The notes: a model not told the origin generated them from the letters alone. DNA of 64,000 nucleotides from Acidobacteriota bacterium (GCA_022821145.1 JAJEEE010000033.1:1-64000); one strand, 5' to 3'; shown: positions 52,417-60,628, counted from the first letter of the stretch. Translations and numbers: made by a program.

Positions 52417-53263
52417 CGCGTTCCTTACCGGCGATGGAAAGCTGACCCGGCGCCAGTTCGGCGCGCTTTCGGCCGGAGCGGGCCTGGCGATGATACTGCC
52501 CAGCCCGGCCAACGCGCAGGCGGTCACCGAGACCGACGTGGACGTCCCGACGCCCGACGGCATCGCGGACTGCTACTTCGTGCATCCGTCCGACGGCGTG
52601 TATCCCGGCGTCATCGTCTGGCCCGACATTCTCGGCCTGCGTCCGGCGTTCCGTATGATGGGGCGGCGCCTGGCCGAGTCGGGCTACTCCGTGCTGGTGG
52701 TGAACCCGTTCTACCGCGGCGCCCGCGCCCCGGTCGTTCCCGAGGGCGCCAGCTTCCAGGACGAGTCGACGCGCAACATCGTGTTCCCGTTGGCCGGCCA
52801 GTTGAACGCCCAGACACACGTGAGCGACGCGGGGGCCTTCGTCGAGTTCCTGGACGCGCAGGCGGCGGTCGACACGAACCGGAAGATCGGCACGACGGGG
52901 TACTGCATGGGCGGCCCCATCGTCATGCGGACGGCGGCCGCCGTGCCGGACCGCATCGGCGCCGGCGCGTCGTTCCACGGGGGCGGCCTGGTCACCGACG
53001 CCGACGACAGCCCGCACCGGCTGATTCCCGAGATGGACGCCCAGTTCCTGTTCGCCATCGCCGAGAACGACGACGAGAGCGATCCGGAAGCGAAGAACGT
53101 GTTGCGGCAGTCCTTCGACGCGGCCGGGCTGGAAGCCGAGATCGAGGTCTACGAGGGCGCCCTGCACGGCTGGTGCCCGCCGGACTCGGCCGTGTACCAC
53201 GAAGCCCAGGCGGAGCGGGCGTGGAGCCGGCTCCTGGTGCTGTTCGAGAACGCGTTGGGTTAG
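52385..53263 (+). CDS. Dienelactone hydrolase-family protein with a Tat-like signal
   Basis: 292 aa. AAGGAGAAG lies upstream of the ATG at 52385. TRRQFGALSAGAGLAMIL at ~20-38 is a twin-arginine signal, so it is probably exported. The alpha/beta-hydrolase core carries the Cys nucleophile elbow of dienelactone hydrolases, GTTGYCMGGPIV (~160-171), and the catalytic His in YEGALHGWCPP. The acid residue is likely in FAIAENDDESD. The substrate is unknown; it may hydrolyse lactones or esters. Its TAG abuts the stop of the convergent amidohydrolase with no gap. Confidence 0.9.
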   Translation: MCDEKTVRDNDAFLTGDGKLTRRQFGALSAGAGLAMILPSPANAQAVTETDVDVPTPDGIADCYFVHPSDGVYPGVIVWPDILGLRPAFRMMGRRLAESGYSVLVVNPFYRGARAPVVPEGASFQDESTRNIVFPLAGQLNAQTHVSDAGAFVEFLDAQAAVDTNRKIGTTGYCMGGPIVMRTAAAVPDRIGAGASFHGGGLVTDADDSPHRLIPEMDAQFLFAIAENDDESDPEAKNVLRQSFDAAGLEAEIEVYEGALHGWCPPDSAVYHEAQAERAWSRLLVLFENALG

Positions 53264-54607
53264 TTACTCGGCGTGCGACGCCGCGATGGCCTCCAGGCGC
53301 GCGTCGATCTCGGCGCCGGGATGCCATCGGCCGGCGACCATCACGCCGTCCGGTGCGCGGATGGCGCCGAGGTCGTCGAGCGGGTTGGCCTCCAGCAGGA
53401 TCAGGTCCGCGCGCTGACCCTCGGCGATCGTGCCGAACGCGTCCTCGTTCCCGAAATACTCCCCGACGCTGCGTGTTCCGGAAACGATCACCTCGTAGGG
53501 CGACATCCCGGCCGCGACCATCCGCTCCATCTCGCGGTGGATCGAGAACCCGGGGACGCTGAACACCTGGGGCGCGTCCGTGCCCAGCAGGATGCGGGCG
53601 CCCGAGGCGTGCAGCGCCTCGAGGATGCGCATCCGGTTGGCGATCTGGCGTTCGGCGGCGCCGGCGTCGAACGCGTCCCCCGATCGCACCGACTCGACCC
53701 GGGCGGACCACTGCGCCACGGTCTCGGGCGGCATGTAGCGGGATTCCTCGTAACCCTGGACCGTTTCCAGCGGCAGCGTCCCGCGCAGGGCCTCCCATAG
53801 GGCCATCGTCGGCACGGCCCAGGCGCCGGCCTCGATCGTCCGGCCGACGATGTCCTCCAGGCGGGCCTCGTCGACGACGCCGTCGTCCCCCACGACGTAG
53901 GCCTCGTATCCGTCCAGGTGCTCGAAGGTTTCCTGGCCCGCGTCGATGGCGTGCGCGATTCCGACCTCGGCGGGCACGTGGCCGCCGAAACGGATGCCTT
54001 CCTCGCGGGCGGTCTCGGCCATCGCGTCAAAGGTAGCCACGTCGAGCCCGCCCTGGACCTTCAGCAGATGCCACCCCGCGGCCGCCTGGTCGCGGACGCG
54101 CTGGACGGCCTCCTCGGGCGTCGCCACCGAGTTGCCGCTGAAGCCGGGCCCGGCCAGGTAGAGGTTCGGACCCGCAACGGCGCCGCTGTCGACTTCCGCG
54201 CGCAGGTCCAACTGTCCGTCGCCGCCCTGCATGCCCCGCACGGTGGTCACGCCGTTGGCGACGTACAGGAAGAGAACGTCTTCGGTAAGCTGCCGCGGCG
54301 AGTCCGCCCTGGGGACGTGCCCGTGCATCTCGGCCAGTCCGGGCATCAGGTAGCGGCCATCGCCCTCGACGACGGCCGCGCCGTCCGGGACGTCGGTCTC
54401 GCCGACCGGACCGACCGCGACGATCCGGTCGCCCGAGACCAGGACGGTCTGGTCGTTGACGACGCGCTCCGAGTCCATGGGTATGACGGTGACGCCGACG
54501 AACGCCGTCACGGGATCGACGTCGGGCGCCGGCGCCGGGTCCATCGGCGCGCATGACGCGACGGCCGCGGCGGCCGCGATCGGAAGAATGCGGAACGGGT
54601 TCTTCAT
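53264..54607 (-). CDS. Exported amidohydrolase (lipoprotein)
   Basis: 447 aa. The signal peptide MKNPFRILPIAAAAAVASC ends in a lipobox-like AVASC. Metal ligands of the amidohydrolase superfamily are present: HGH in MPGLAEMHGHV, the bridging Lys in WHLLKVQGG, His in RFGGHVP, His in TFEHLDG and the catalytic Asp in RILLGTDAP. The beta-sandwich closes with GTIAEGQRADLILLEANP. It resembles imidazolonepropionase/prolidase-like exported members; it likely cleaves cyclic amides or dipeptides. A strong hairpin (54621-54660) sits 14 bp before its ATG and separates it from the selenoprotein gene. Confidence 0.92.
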   Translation of the reverse strand: MKNPFRILPIAAAAAVASCAPMDPAPAPDVDPVTAFVGVTVIPMDSERVVNDQTVLVSGDRIVAVGPVGETDVPDGAAVVEGDGRYLMPGLAEMHGHVPRADSPRQLTEDVLFLYVANGVTTVRGMQGGDGQLDLRAEVDSGAVAGPNLYLAGPGFSGNSVATPEEAVQRVRDQAAAGWHLLKVQGGLDVATFDAMAETAREEGIRFGGHVPAEVGIAHAIDAGQETFEHLDGYEAYVVGDDGVVDEARLEDIVGRTIEAGAWAVPTMALWEALRGTLPLETVQGYEESRYMPPETVAQWSARVESVRSGDAFDAGAAERQIANRMRILEALHASGARILLGTDAPQVFSVPGFSIHREMERMVAAGMSPYEVIVSGTRSVGEYFGNEDAFGTIAEGQRADLILLEANPLDDLGAIRAPDGVMVAGRWHPGAEIDARLEAIAASHAE

Positions 54608-54620
54608 GGCAGCCTCACGT

Positions 54621-54660
54621 GCGGAGGCCCGTTTCGACGCGAGCCGAAACGGGCCTCCGC
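54621..54660 (-). terminator. Perfect 16-bp stem hairpin between selenoprotein and amidohydrolase genes
   Basis: GCGGAGGCCCGTTTCG (54621-54636) is the exact complement of CGAAACGGGCCTCCGC (54645-54660), with an 8-nt loop. No T-run follows in the leftward direction; the amidohydrolase ribosome site (GTGAGG) begins 2 nt after it. It may act as a terminator, an attenuator or an mRNA-stabilising 5' hairpin. Confidence 0.65.
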
Positions 54661-54696
54661 CAAGAGATTGGACCGGGCGGTCGATGCCGGTCCCCG

Positions 54697-56424
54697 CTAT
54701 CTCCAGTCGTCGACGCGAACGCTGCGGGAGTAGCCGCACTCGTTCACGCTCCAGCGAATGTTCCCGCTGCCGCCCACGACGACCACCTCGACGTTCTGGA
54801 GGTAGGGGATCGGGGCGTCGTCGGGCAGCGTCAGCCAGGTGGCGTATGGCTCGCGGCCGGCGCGCGCCGGACCGAGCCGGTAGTTGATGACCTCCTGGTC
54901 GAGCCAGTAGTGGTACTTGGGAGTCGTCACGTTGGTCTCGACCCAGTCGATGAGCTTCTCCTTGGTGTCGAACCCGAACCGCAGGAACGGTCCGGTCACG
55001 GCCGGATCCACCAGGAGCAGCTTGCTGCTCCGTTGCGGCGGTCCGACGCCGCCGATGAAGCGCTTGAGCACCCACTCCCAGTCCTCGTCCCGGAGGACCA
55101 TCATCGTGTTCTGGCTTTGGCATCCCGAGAAGGTCGATATGACGCTCTCGCCGGCGTTGAACCCCTTCTGCACGTGGAGGGGGTCCCAACCGTCCGGCAG
55201 GCCCTCGACGTTCTCGGCGAACACCGCGGGCACCGTGCTCATCGGGTTGCCCTGGACGCCCATGTAGGTGTGGCCGGGGCGCGAGCCGCCGGTGACGTTC
55301 GACGACAACAGCCCCCACGACCGGCCGATCAGCGTTCCGGCGTTGTTGTACGGGCCGAGCGCGCCGGTCCCGGAGTTCAACTGCAGCTCGTCGACGATCG
55401 GGCCGTTGGCGACGGCCATGCCCGCCATCGACGACGTCGAGCTGGAGCGCGCGTTGGTCTGCGACGCGGCCAGCGCCAGGATGGCGGGGAAATACTCGGG
55501 CTTGGCGCCGGCCATCACGGCGTTGATGGCGACGGTCTCGACCGTGTACTCCCATGCCTCGCGCACGCCGGTCACGCGCATCCGGCCGATGATCTCGTCG
55601 CGCGGATGCGACGTCCGGGCCAGCATCTCGTCGACGCGCTCCTCGGTGGGCATCACGATCGGCATCTGGTCGCTCCAGAACCGGTCGTCGAAGTACTGCT
55701 GAATGTTCGCCTGCGTGTCGGGTCCGATCAATCGCTGCCTGGGCCGCTCATACGGTCCGGTCTTCGTTTCCTCGTCGTTCAGCGGCCGCGTCAGGTGACC
55801 GATGATCTCCTCCATGAGCGGCTGATGGGTCACCGGATCGAGCCCGGCGACGTATTCGGCCAGCTCGGCCGGCGTCTTGCCGCCCACCGGGGTGGGCGTG
55901 AACGCCAGGCGCAGGGCCGGCATGCCCTCCTCGACCGCCTTGTCGCGGACCAGGTCGGCGAGCGCGTCGACGATGACGCCGACCGCGGGCACTCCATACT
56001 CGCGTTCGATTCTGGCAACGTGGCCGACGACCGCCGGCGCACAGGTGCTTCAATGGCCGATGGCCATGATCATCATGCCGCCGACGGACTGGATCTCCCT
56101 CCAGAGCTCCGGATCGTCGGCGGTATAGATGCCGCGCTTGATTCGGAATTCCGTCTCGACGTCCGGCATGTTCACGGCCATCCACTTCTGCATCTCCTGC
56201 AGGAAGAGGTCCCCGCCGTTGAACGTCACGTCGACCAGGTAGATCGTCGCCCCGTCCAGGGTGTCCGGGCGTGGGGCCATGGCGCTGCGCTCGATGACGG
56301 GCGCGATCCCGGTCGGGTTCAACACCGTGTAGAGCGGTTCGTCCGAAGAGCCCTGCGCCGCCAAGCCCGTCGCCGCCAGCGCCAGCGCCAGACCCGCGCC
56401 GCCGCCGAGTCGTATCCACTTCAT
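54697..56424 (-). CDS. Exported UxxC selenoprotein (UGA read as selenocysteine)
   Basis: 575 aa when the single in-frame TGA (56050-56052) is read as Sec125. The ATG at 56424 follows GGAGGG, and a signal peptide (MKWIRLGGGAGLALALAAT) leads the protein. The segment before the TGA (DTLDGATIYLVDVTFNGGD, EIQSVGGMMIMAIGH) and after it (STCAPAVVGHVARIEREYGV) is one continuous fold in the same frame. The motif becomes H-Sec-S-T-Cys, a Sec-x-x-Cys redox pair with Cys128. It resembles the UGSC-type (seleno)protein family by recall. The ~430-residue part after Sec ends in NECGYSRSV. A bulged GGUC-loop hairpin follows the UGA. It is divergent from a thioredoxin-fold operon. Gene callers would report a 124-aa and a ~431-aa ORF. 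Confidence 0.85.
56019..56043 (-). promoter_or_regulatory. Candidate bacterial SECIS hairpin
   Basis: In the mRNA the stem UGUG-(bulged C)-GCCGGC pairs with GUCGGC-CACG around the apical loop GGUC: ten pairs, two of them wobble, one bulge. The loop begins 18 nt after the UGA. E. coli fdhF SECIS, as I recall it, also has a GGUC apical loop, a single bulged base and a loop start 19 nt after UGA. SelB-type elongation factors read such loops. Confidence 0.75.
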
Positions 56425-56519
56425 TTCGCTATCCCTCCGCGTAGGAGTCGAGTGAGTTGCGGTTGCCTGTCGGCGCATCATATACCGGTTCGGATGGAGA
56501 AGGAACCGAAACGGCGTCG

Positions 56520-56528
56520 TGATATAGT
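56520..56528 (+). promoter_or_regulatory. Extended -10 of the rhodanese operon
   Basis: TGATATAGT (TG-n-TATAGT) lies 35 bp upstream of the rhodanese ATG, in the 139-bp gap shared with the divergent selenoprotein gene. A TATATGAT on the opposite strand (56478-56485) could serve the selenoprotein. No clear -35 for either. Confidence 0.4.
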
Positions 56529-56563
56529 GGGCCATCGCTCTCGATCCAAGGGGGATCCTGGCC

Positions 56564-57049
56564 ATGAAGCAGACACGGGGCAAGCCGGCCTGGGCCCGTC
56601 CGGCCGCGGTTTTCGCGGCGTGCGTCCTGGCCTCGGGCGCGGGCTTCGCGCAGGAAGGCGAGTTCATCGACGGCGAGTTCGTCGAGTTCTTCGAGTACGT
56701 TCCCGACTTCATGCCGCCGGACGAGCTGTTGGGTCTCATCGAGGCGGGTTCCGAGGACATCGTCATCGTCGACACGGCGGCCGAACTGATCTGGGAGGAG
56801 GAGCGCATCCCCGGATCCGTCAACTATCCGTGGGTGCACGAGCTGGCGCTTCCGGTCACGCTCCCGCGCGACAAGACGCTGGTGGTCTACTGCGCGTGCA
56901 ACGATCACGAGGACTCCGTCGACATCGCCCAGAAACTGAGCTTCGCCGGCTACCTGGACGTGAAGGTGCTCGAGGGGGGCTGGTTCAAGTGGCTGGACCT
57001 GGAGTACCCGATCGAAGGCGCCGCGTTCGAGGAGGTCTCGACGCAATGA
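56564..57049 (+). CDS. Exported rhodanese-like sulfurtransferase
   Basis: 161 aa. A signal peptide (residues ~1-29, ending GAGFAQ) suggests a periplasmic protein. The single rhodanese domain has DIVIVDTAAELIWEEERIPGSVNYPW, the domain's DxR/IPGA-like block, and the active-site loop YCACNDHEDS with catalytic Cys in CACNDHE. The C-terminal VLEGGWFKWLDLEYPIE is typical. It would carry persulfide sulfur or act as a thiol-redox protein. Its stop overlaps the start of the next gene (ATGA), and three redox genes form one operon facing the selenoprotein. Confidence 0.88.
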   Translation: MKQTRGKPAWARPAAVFAACVLASGAGFAQEGEFIDGEFVEFFEYVPDFMPPDELLGLIEAGSEDIVIVDTAAELIWEEERIPGSVNYPWVHELALPVTLPRDKTLVVYCACNDHEDSVDIAQKLSFAGYLDVKVLEGGWFKWLDLEYPIEGAAFEEVSTQ

Positions 57050-57603
57050 CGGCCCGGACGAGGACGCTTCCCCTGGCCGGCGTGGCGGTGTGGCTGCTCG
57101 CGGGCGCGCCGGCCCTGGCCCAGAGCGAAATCTCCGGTCTGGACGTCGGCGCGCCGACGCTTTCGATTCCCGTCCTGGACGTCACGGGCGAGTACCAGGG
57201 CCGGCCGATCTGCTACGTCTGCGAGTTTCAGGACGATCCGAACGTCCTGGGGTTCTTCCGCGACGCCGGCGAGGACACGGCCGAGCTGATCGTGCGGCTC
57301 AACGACCTGTACGTCGAGCACAAGGATCGGGGCTTCAAGGCGGTGGCCATGGTCGTGGCCGGCGAAGAGGCCGCCCCGTGGCTCGAGGAACTGAACCGGA
57401 CCGAGGACATCGAGATTCCCCTGACCGTGTTCAGGCGCGGCCCGAGGGATGTCGCAGCGCGGCTGTACGAGTTGAACCTCGACGTCCGGAACACGTTCTT
57501 CGTCACCGTCGACCGCTTCGTCCGGGCCAACGTGGCCGACATCGGCCCCGGGGAGTGGGACCGGGTCGCCGACGCGACGGCGGCCATGCTGGCTGCCCCA
57601 TGA
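57046..57603 (+). CDS. Exported thioredoxin-fold protein with CxxC
   Basis: 185 aa with a signal peptide (LPLAGVAVWLLAGAPALA). The mature start IPVLDVTGEYQGRPICYVCEF holds a C-Y-V-C pair at the first strand-helix turn, where thioredoxins have CxxC. FKAVAMVVAGEEAAPWLEEL and NTFFVTVDRFVRANV correspond to later strands of a redoxin fold. The usual cis-Pro is probably IEIPLTVF. It overlaps the rhodanese stop and the next TlpA gene by ATGA junctions, so all three are made together. It is likely a periplasmic disulfide or persulfide exchange protein. Confidence 0.78.
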   Translation: MTARTRTLPLAGVAVWLLAGAPALAQSEISGLDVGAPTLSIPVLDVTGEYQGRPICYVCEFQDDPNVLGFFRDAGEDTAELIVRLNDLYVEHKDRGFKAVAMVVAGEEAAPWLEELNRTEDIEIPLTVFRRGPRDVAARLYELNLDVRNTFFVTVDRFVRANVADIGPGEWDRVADATAAMLAAP

Positions 57604-58106
57604 CGCACATCCGCCGCGCGCTGGCCGGCGTCCTCGTCGCATGCCTGGCGGGGGCCGGGGCGGCCGCGCAGTCCGACGGCATTCCGGTCGTTACCGCCGA
57701 CGAGGTGCACGCGCTCATCGCCGCGCGCGCGGGCAAAGTCGTCGTCGTGAACTTCTGGGCCAGTTGGTGTCCGCCCTGCGTCGAGGAATTCCCCGATCTG
57801 ATCCGGTTCCACCGCGACTACGAGCCGCGGGGATCGGAGGTGCTGGCGGTCTCGATGAACGCCGAGGACGAGCTCGACGACGTCGCCGAGTTCCTCGACG
57901 ACTTCGAGACGCCCTTCACGGTCGTCCGCGCCGCCAGCCAGGAGCTGCCCTTCCTCCAGGCGATCGACGAGAACTGGTTCGGCGAGATGCCCACCACCCT
58001 GATCTTCGACGCCGCGGGCGCCCCGGTTCACATGTACAAGCGCCAGGTCCACTACGACGAGCTGGCCGCCGACGTCACCCCCCTGCTGCCGGACGCGGGC
58101 CCGTAG
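57600..58106 (+). CDS. TlpA/ResA-like thioredoxin
   Basis: 168 aa with a signal peptide (ALAGVLVACLAGAGAAA). The active site is VVVNFWASWCPPCVEEFPDLI (WCPPC at ~72-76) and the cis-Pro loop is GEMPTTLIFD. This is a periplasmic disulfide reductase of the TlpA/ResA class, often used for cytochrome c or copper-site maturation. Here it is the third gene of the rhodanese operon and may reduce the divergent selenoprotein or its partners. The last 75 bp are partly duplicated downstream (58145-58220). Confidence 0.92.
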   Translation: MTHIRRALAGVLVACLAGAGAAAQSDGIPVVTADEVHALIAARAGKVVVVNFWASWCPPCVEEFPDLIRFHRDYEPRGSEVLAVSMNAEDELDDVAEFLDDFETPFTVVRAASQELPFLQAIDENWFGEMPTTLIFDAAGAPVHMYKRQVHYDELAADVTPLLPDAGP

Positions 58107-58144
58107 GGTCGCGAAGCCGCCGCGCGACGAATTCAATGGGTTCG

Positions 58145-58220
58145 CATGTACACGCGCCAGGTCCACTACGAGGAACCGGCCTCCGACGTCGCCCCTCCTG
58201 ATGCCGGACGCGGGTCCGTC
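58145..58220 (+). repeat. Degenerate duplicate of the tlpA-like 3' end
   Basis: CATGTACACGCGCCAGGTCC and what follows match 58031-58106 in the TlpA-like gene with scattered changes and small indels, 114 bp further on. The duplicate has no start codon or function of its own and is probably a local duplication now decaying. Confidence 0.7.
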
Positions 58221-58288
58221 TGCTTTCCCTCCGACATGTGCTCGCTGGATTGACGACGCCATCAGTTCGACACGGTGCCGGATTCGAC

Positions 58289-58309
58289 GTACACACGAAT
58301 AGTGTGTAC
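58289..58309. promoter_or_regulatory. Palindromic operator of the RHH/MazF operon
   Basis: GTACACAC (58289-58296) and GTGTGTAC (58302-58309) are perfect inverted arms with a 5-bp spacer, 35 bp upstream of the antitoxin ATG. Ribbon-helix-helix antitoxins bind such repeats to repress their own operon. Confidence 0.65.
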
Positions 58310-58343
58310 CATCGGAACATGCCCTTGGCGTGGAGGTCAGCTT

Positions 58344-58586
58344 ATGAGGCGGATCAACGTCACCCTTCCTGAGGAGACCATCCGTTTGATGAATCGAGTC
58401 GCGGGCAAGGGACAACGCAGTCGCCTCGTGGACCGGGCCGTTCGACAGTACGTCCAGAGTCTTGGCCGTGCTCAGTTGAGCCGGGCGCTCGAGACAGGCG
58501 CGCAGGACCGGGCCGATCGCGATCTCGACCTCGTGGCCGAGTGGTTCGATCTTGACCGGGAGGCATGGCCGTCGAACGCACGATAG
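58344..58586 (+). CDS. Ribbon-helix-helix antitoxin
   Basis: 80 aa from the ATG at 58344, with GGAGG upstream. MRRINVTLPEETIRLMNRVAG is the beta-strand and first helix of a CopG/MetJ-type ribbon-helix-helix. GQRSRLVDRAVRQYVQ is the second helix. The C-terminal helix (DRDLDLVAEWFDLDREAW) is rich in acidic and aromatic residues and should wrap the toxin. It overlaps the MazF-like toxin gene by 22 bp. A palindrome just upstream is its likely operator. Confidence 0.88.
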   Translation: MRRINVTLPEETIRLMNRVAGKGQRSRLVDRAVRQYVQSLGRAQLSRALETGAQDRADRDLDLVAEWFDLDREAWPSNAR

Positions 58587-58936
58587 ACCGACCCTGTCGG
58601 GGCGACGTCTATCTGGTCAATTTCGATCCGACGCTGGGCGCTGAGATTCGAAAGACGCGTCCAGCCCTGATCTTGCAGAACGACATCGCCAACCGGCACA
58701 GCCCGATCACGATCGTGGCGGCCCTGACTTCGAAGGTCGACGAGAAGCTGTATCCAACCGAGGTTCTCGTGAAGGCCCGCGAGGGTGGCCTCGCATCCGA
58801 CTCGGCAGTCCTGCTGAACCAGATTCGCTCGATCGACCGGCGGCGGCTCGTGAAGAGGTTGGGCAAGCTGCGGACGGAAACAATGGCGAACGTCGACCGA
58901 GCCCTGCGGATCAGCTTGGGGCTGATGGAAATCTAG
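58565..58936 (+). CDS. MazF/PemK-family endoribonuclease toxin
   Basis: 123 aa. PCRGDVYLVNFDPTLGAEIRKTRPALIL is the MazF opening with the catalytic Arg region, ITIVAALTSKVD holds the conserved TS, and SDSAVLLNQIRSIDRRRLVKRLGKL the C-terminal half with Q-I-R. It is a sequence-specific mRNA interferase. It overlaps the RHH antitoxin gene and belongs to a different branch from the MazF at 37098. Confidence 0.93.
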   Translation: MAVERTIDRPCRGDVYLVNFDPTLGAEIRKTRPALILQNDIANRHSPITIVAALTSKVDEKLYPTEVLVKAREGGLASDSAVLLNQIRSIDRRRLVKRLGKLRTETMANVDRALRISLGLMEI

Positions 58937-59099
58937 CGGACGGTCGCGGCTGAACTCCCAAGAGGCGCTCATCGCTTCTTCGGCCTCCTTCTCGAACGGT
59001 ATGGCTCCAGGAACGTTGCACGCATCACGGACCTTCGGGAACTGTCAATGCGCAGCGGACGCCGAGCGTGTCCAGCAATTCTCCGCGCGCGCGCCGCCC

Positions 59100-59105
59100 T
59101 ATAAT
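59100..59105 (+). promoter_or_regulatory. Probable -10 of the GlcD-like gene
   Basis: A consensus TATAAT lies 15 bp before the ATG at 59121, implying a very short leader. No good -35 is seen in the 184-bp gap. Confidence 0.4.
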
Positions 59106-59120
59106 GGCGGCAGGATCGCC

Positions 59121-60497
59121 ATGACCGTCGCCGAGGAACTCGCCTCCATCGTCGGGTCGTCCCACGTCCACACGGACCCGCCCACGATCGCCGAGAACAG
59201 CACCGACGCCACGCGCCGTTGCCACCCGGCCGACGTCGTCGTGTTTCCGGCCGACGCCGCCGAGGTGTGCCGGATCGTCCGCCTGGCGGACCGGGATCGG
59301 ATCCCGATCGTCTCGCGCGGCGGCGGCGTGGGGTACGCCGGGGGGGCCGTCCCCGTCCGGGGCGGCATCGTGATCGGGATGAAGCGCATGAACCGCATCC
59401 TCGAGATCGATCCCGTCGACCTGGTGGCCGTCGTCGAGCCCGGCGTCATCACCGGCGACCTGCACGACGCGGCCGCGGCCCGGGGCGTGTTCTATCCTCC
59501 CGATCCGGCCAGCCTCCGGAAGTCGACCATCGGCGGCAACATCGCCCACAACGCCGGCGGTCCGCGCGCGTTCAAGTACGGCGTGACGCGGCAGTTCCTG
59601 CTGGGCCTCGACGTCGTGCTGCCGAACGGCTGCCTGATCTCGACGGGCGGACGCGTCGTCAAGAACGCGTCGGGTTACGACCTGACCGGGCTGATGTGCG
59701 GGTCGGAGGGGACGCTGGGCGTGATCACGCGGGCGATTCTTCGGCTGCTGCCCGCGCCGCCGGCCTCGCGGACGCTCATGGCGCTCTTCGGCTCGGCGAG
59801 GGATTGCGCGCAATCGGCGTGCGCGCTGGTGGGCGCCGGCATCGTGCCGTCCAAGCTGGAGTTCGTGGACGGGGCGTCCGTCGCGGCGCTCCGCCGCTAC
59901 GTGGCCGACGAAGGCCTGGCGACGCCGGTGGAACTGCCTCCCACGGTCCGCGCCATGCTGCTGGTCGAGGTCGACGGCGCGTCCGACGGCCTGGACGCCG
60001 CCGCCGCCCGCGTCCGGTCCGCACTGGAGCCCCGCGCGCTCCGCCTGGTCGAGTCCGGGCACGGCGACGCGCTCTGGGAGCTGCGCCGTCACCTGTCGCC
60101 GGCGGTCGCGCGGATCCGCCCGGACAAGATCAACGAGGACATCGTGGTCCCGCGCCGGCGCGTCCCCGACTACCTGGAGGCCATGGAGCGTCTCGAGCGC
60201 GAGTGCGGCCTGCCGATCGTGTGTTTCGGCCACGTGGGCGACGGCAACATCCACGTCAACCTGATGCTGGACGCGTCCGATGCGGCGCAGGCGGCGTCGG
60301 CGGCGGGCGCGAAGGCGCGGATCTTCGAGCTGGCCGTGGAGATGGGCGGGACGATCTCGGGTGAGCATGGCATCGGCATCATGAAGTCGGATTTCCTGCA
60401 CCTGGCGCACGCGCCGGCGGCCATCGAGGCGATGAAGGCCGTGAAGCGGGCGCTGGATCCCAAGGGCATCATGAACCCGGGGAAGATCTTTCCGTGA
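59121..60497 (+). CDS. FAD-linked oxidase, GlcD/D-lactate dehydrogenase type
   Basis: 458 aa, cytoplasmic. The PCMH FAD-binding half has PADAAEVCRIVRLADRDRIPIVSRGGGVGYAGGAVP and FYPPDPASLRKSTIGGNIAHNAGGPRAFKYG; SGYDLTGLMCGSEGTLGVITRAILRL closes it. The C-terminal catalytic half has FGHVGDGNIHVNLM (HVGDGNxH metal/substrate motif) and GTISGEHGIGIMKSDFL. It oxidises a 2-hydroxy acid such as glycolate or D-lactate. No glcE/glcF partner follows. The start at 59121 is set by the family N-terminus. Confidence 0.93.
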   Translation: MTVAEELASIVGSSHVHTDPPTIAENSTDATRRCHPADVVVFPADAAEVCRIVRLADRDRIPIVSRGGGVGYAGGAVPVRGGIVIGMKRMNRILEIDPVDLVAVVEPGVITGDLHDAAAARGVFYPPDPASLRKSTIGGNIAHNAGGPRAFKYGVTRQFLLGLDVVLPNGCLISTGGRVVKNASGYDLTGLMCGSEGTLGVITRAILRLLPAPPASRTLMALFGSARDCAQSACALVGAGIVPSKLEFVDGASVAALRRYVADEGLATPVELPPTVRAMLLVEVDGASDGLDAAAARVRSALEPRALRLVESGHGDALWELRRHLSPAVARIRPDKINEDIVVPRRRVPDYLEAMERLERECGLPIVCFGHVGDGNIHVNLMLDASDAAQAASAAGAKARIFELAVEMGGTISGEHGIGIMKSDFLHLAHAPAAIEAMKAVKRALDPKGIMNPGKIFP

Positions 60498-60628
60498 CGC
60501 TCCGGGCGGCGGCGGGCGCGCGGGACCGGCTCGGAGGCGGCCTGCTGTTTCCTCGTCGGCAGGAAGGTCCTCGAAATCGGGCTTGATGCTAATATAGGGG
60601 CCTGACTGCAGGTCGCGGGGAGGTTGCG

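Noticed and set aside
54697-56424. Frameshift or nonsense pseudogene explanation for the two-part gene
   Set aside because: Both parts are in the same frame with family-like sequence up to and after a single UGA, and a SECIS-like hairpin sits at the right distance; a random nonsense mutation would not explain the hairpin. It remains the main alternative until homologues are compared.
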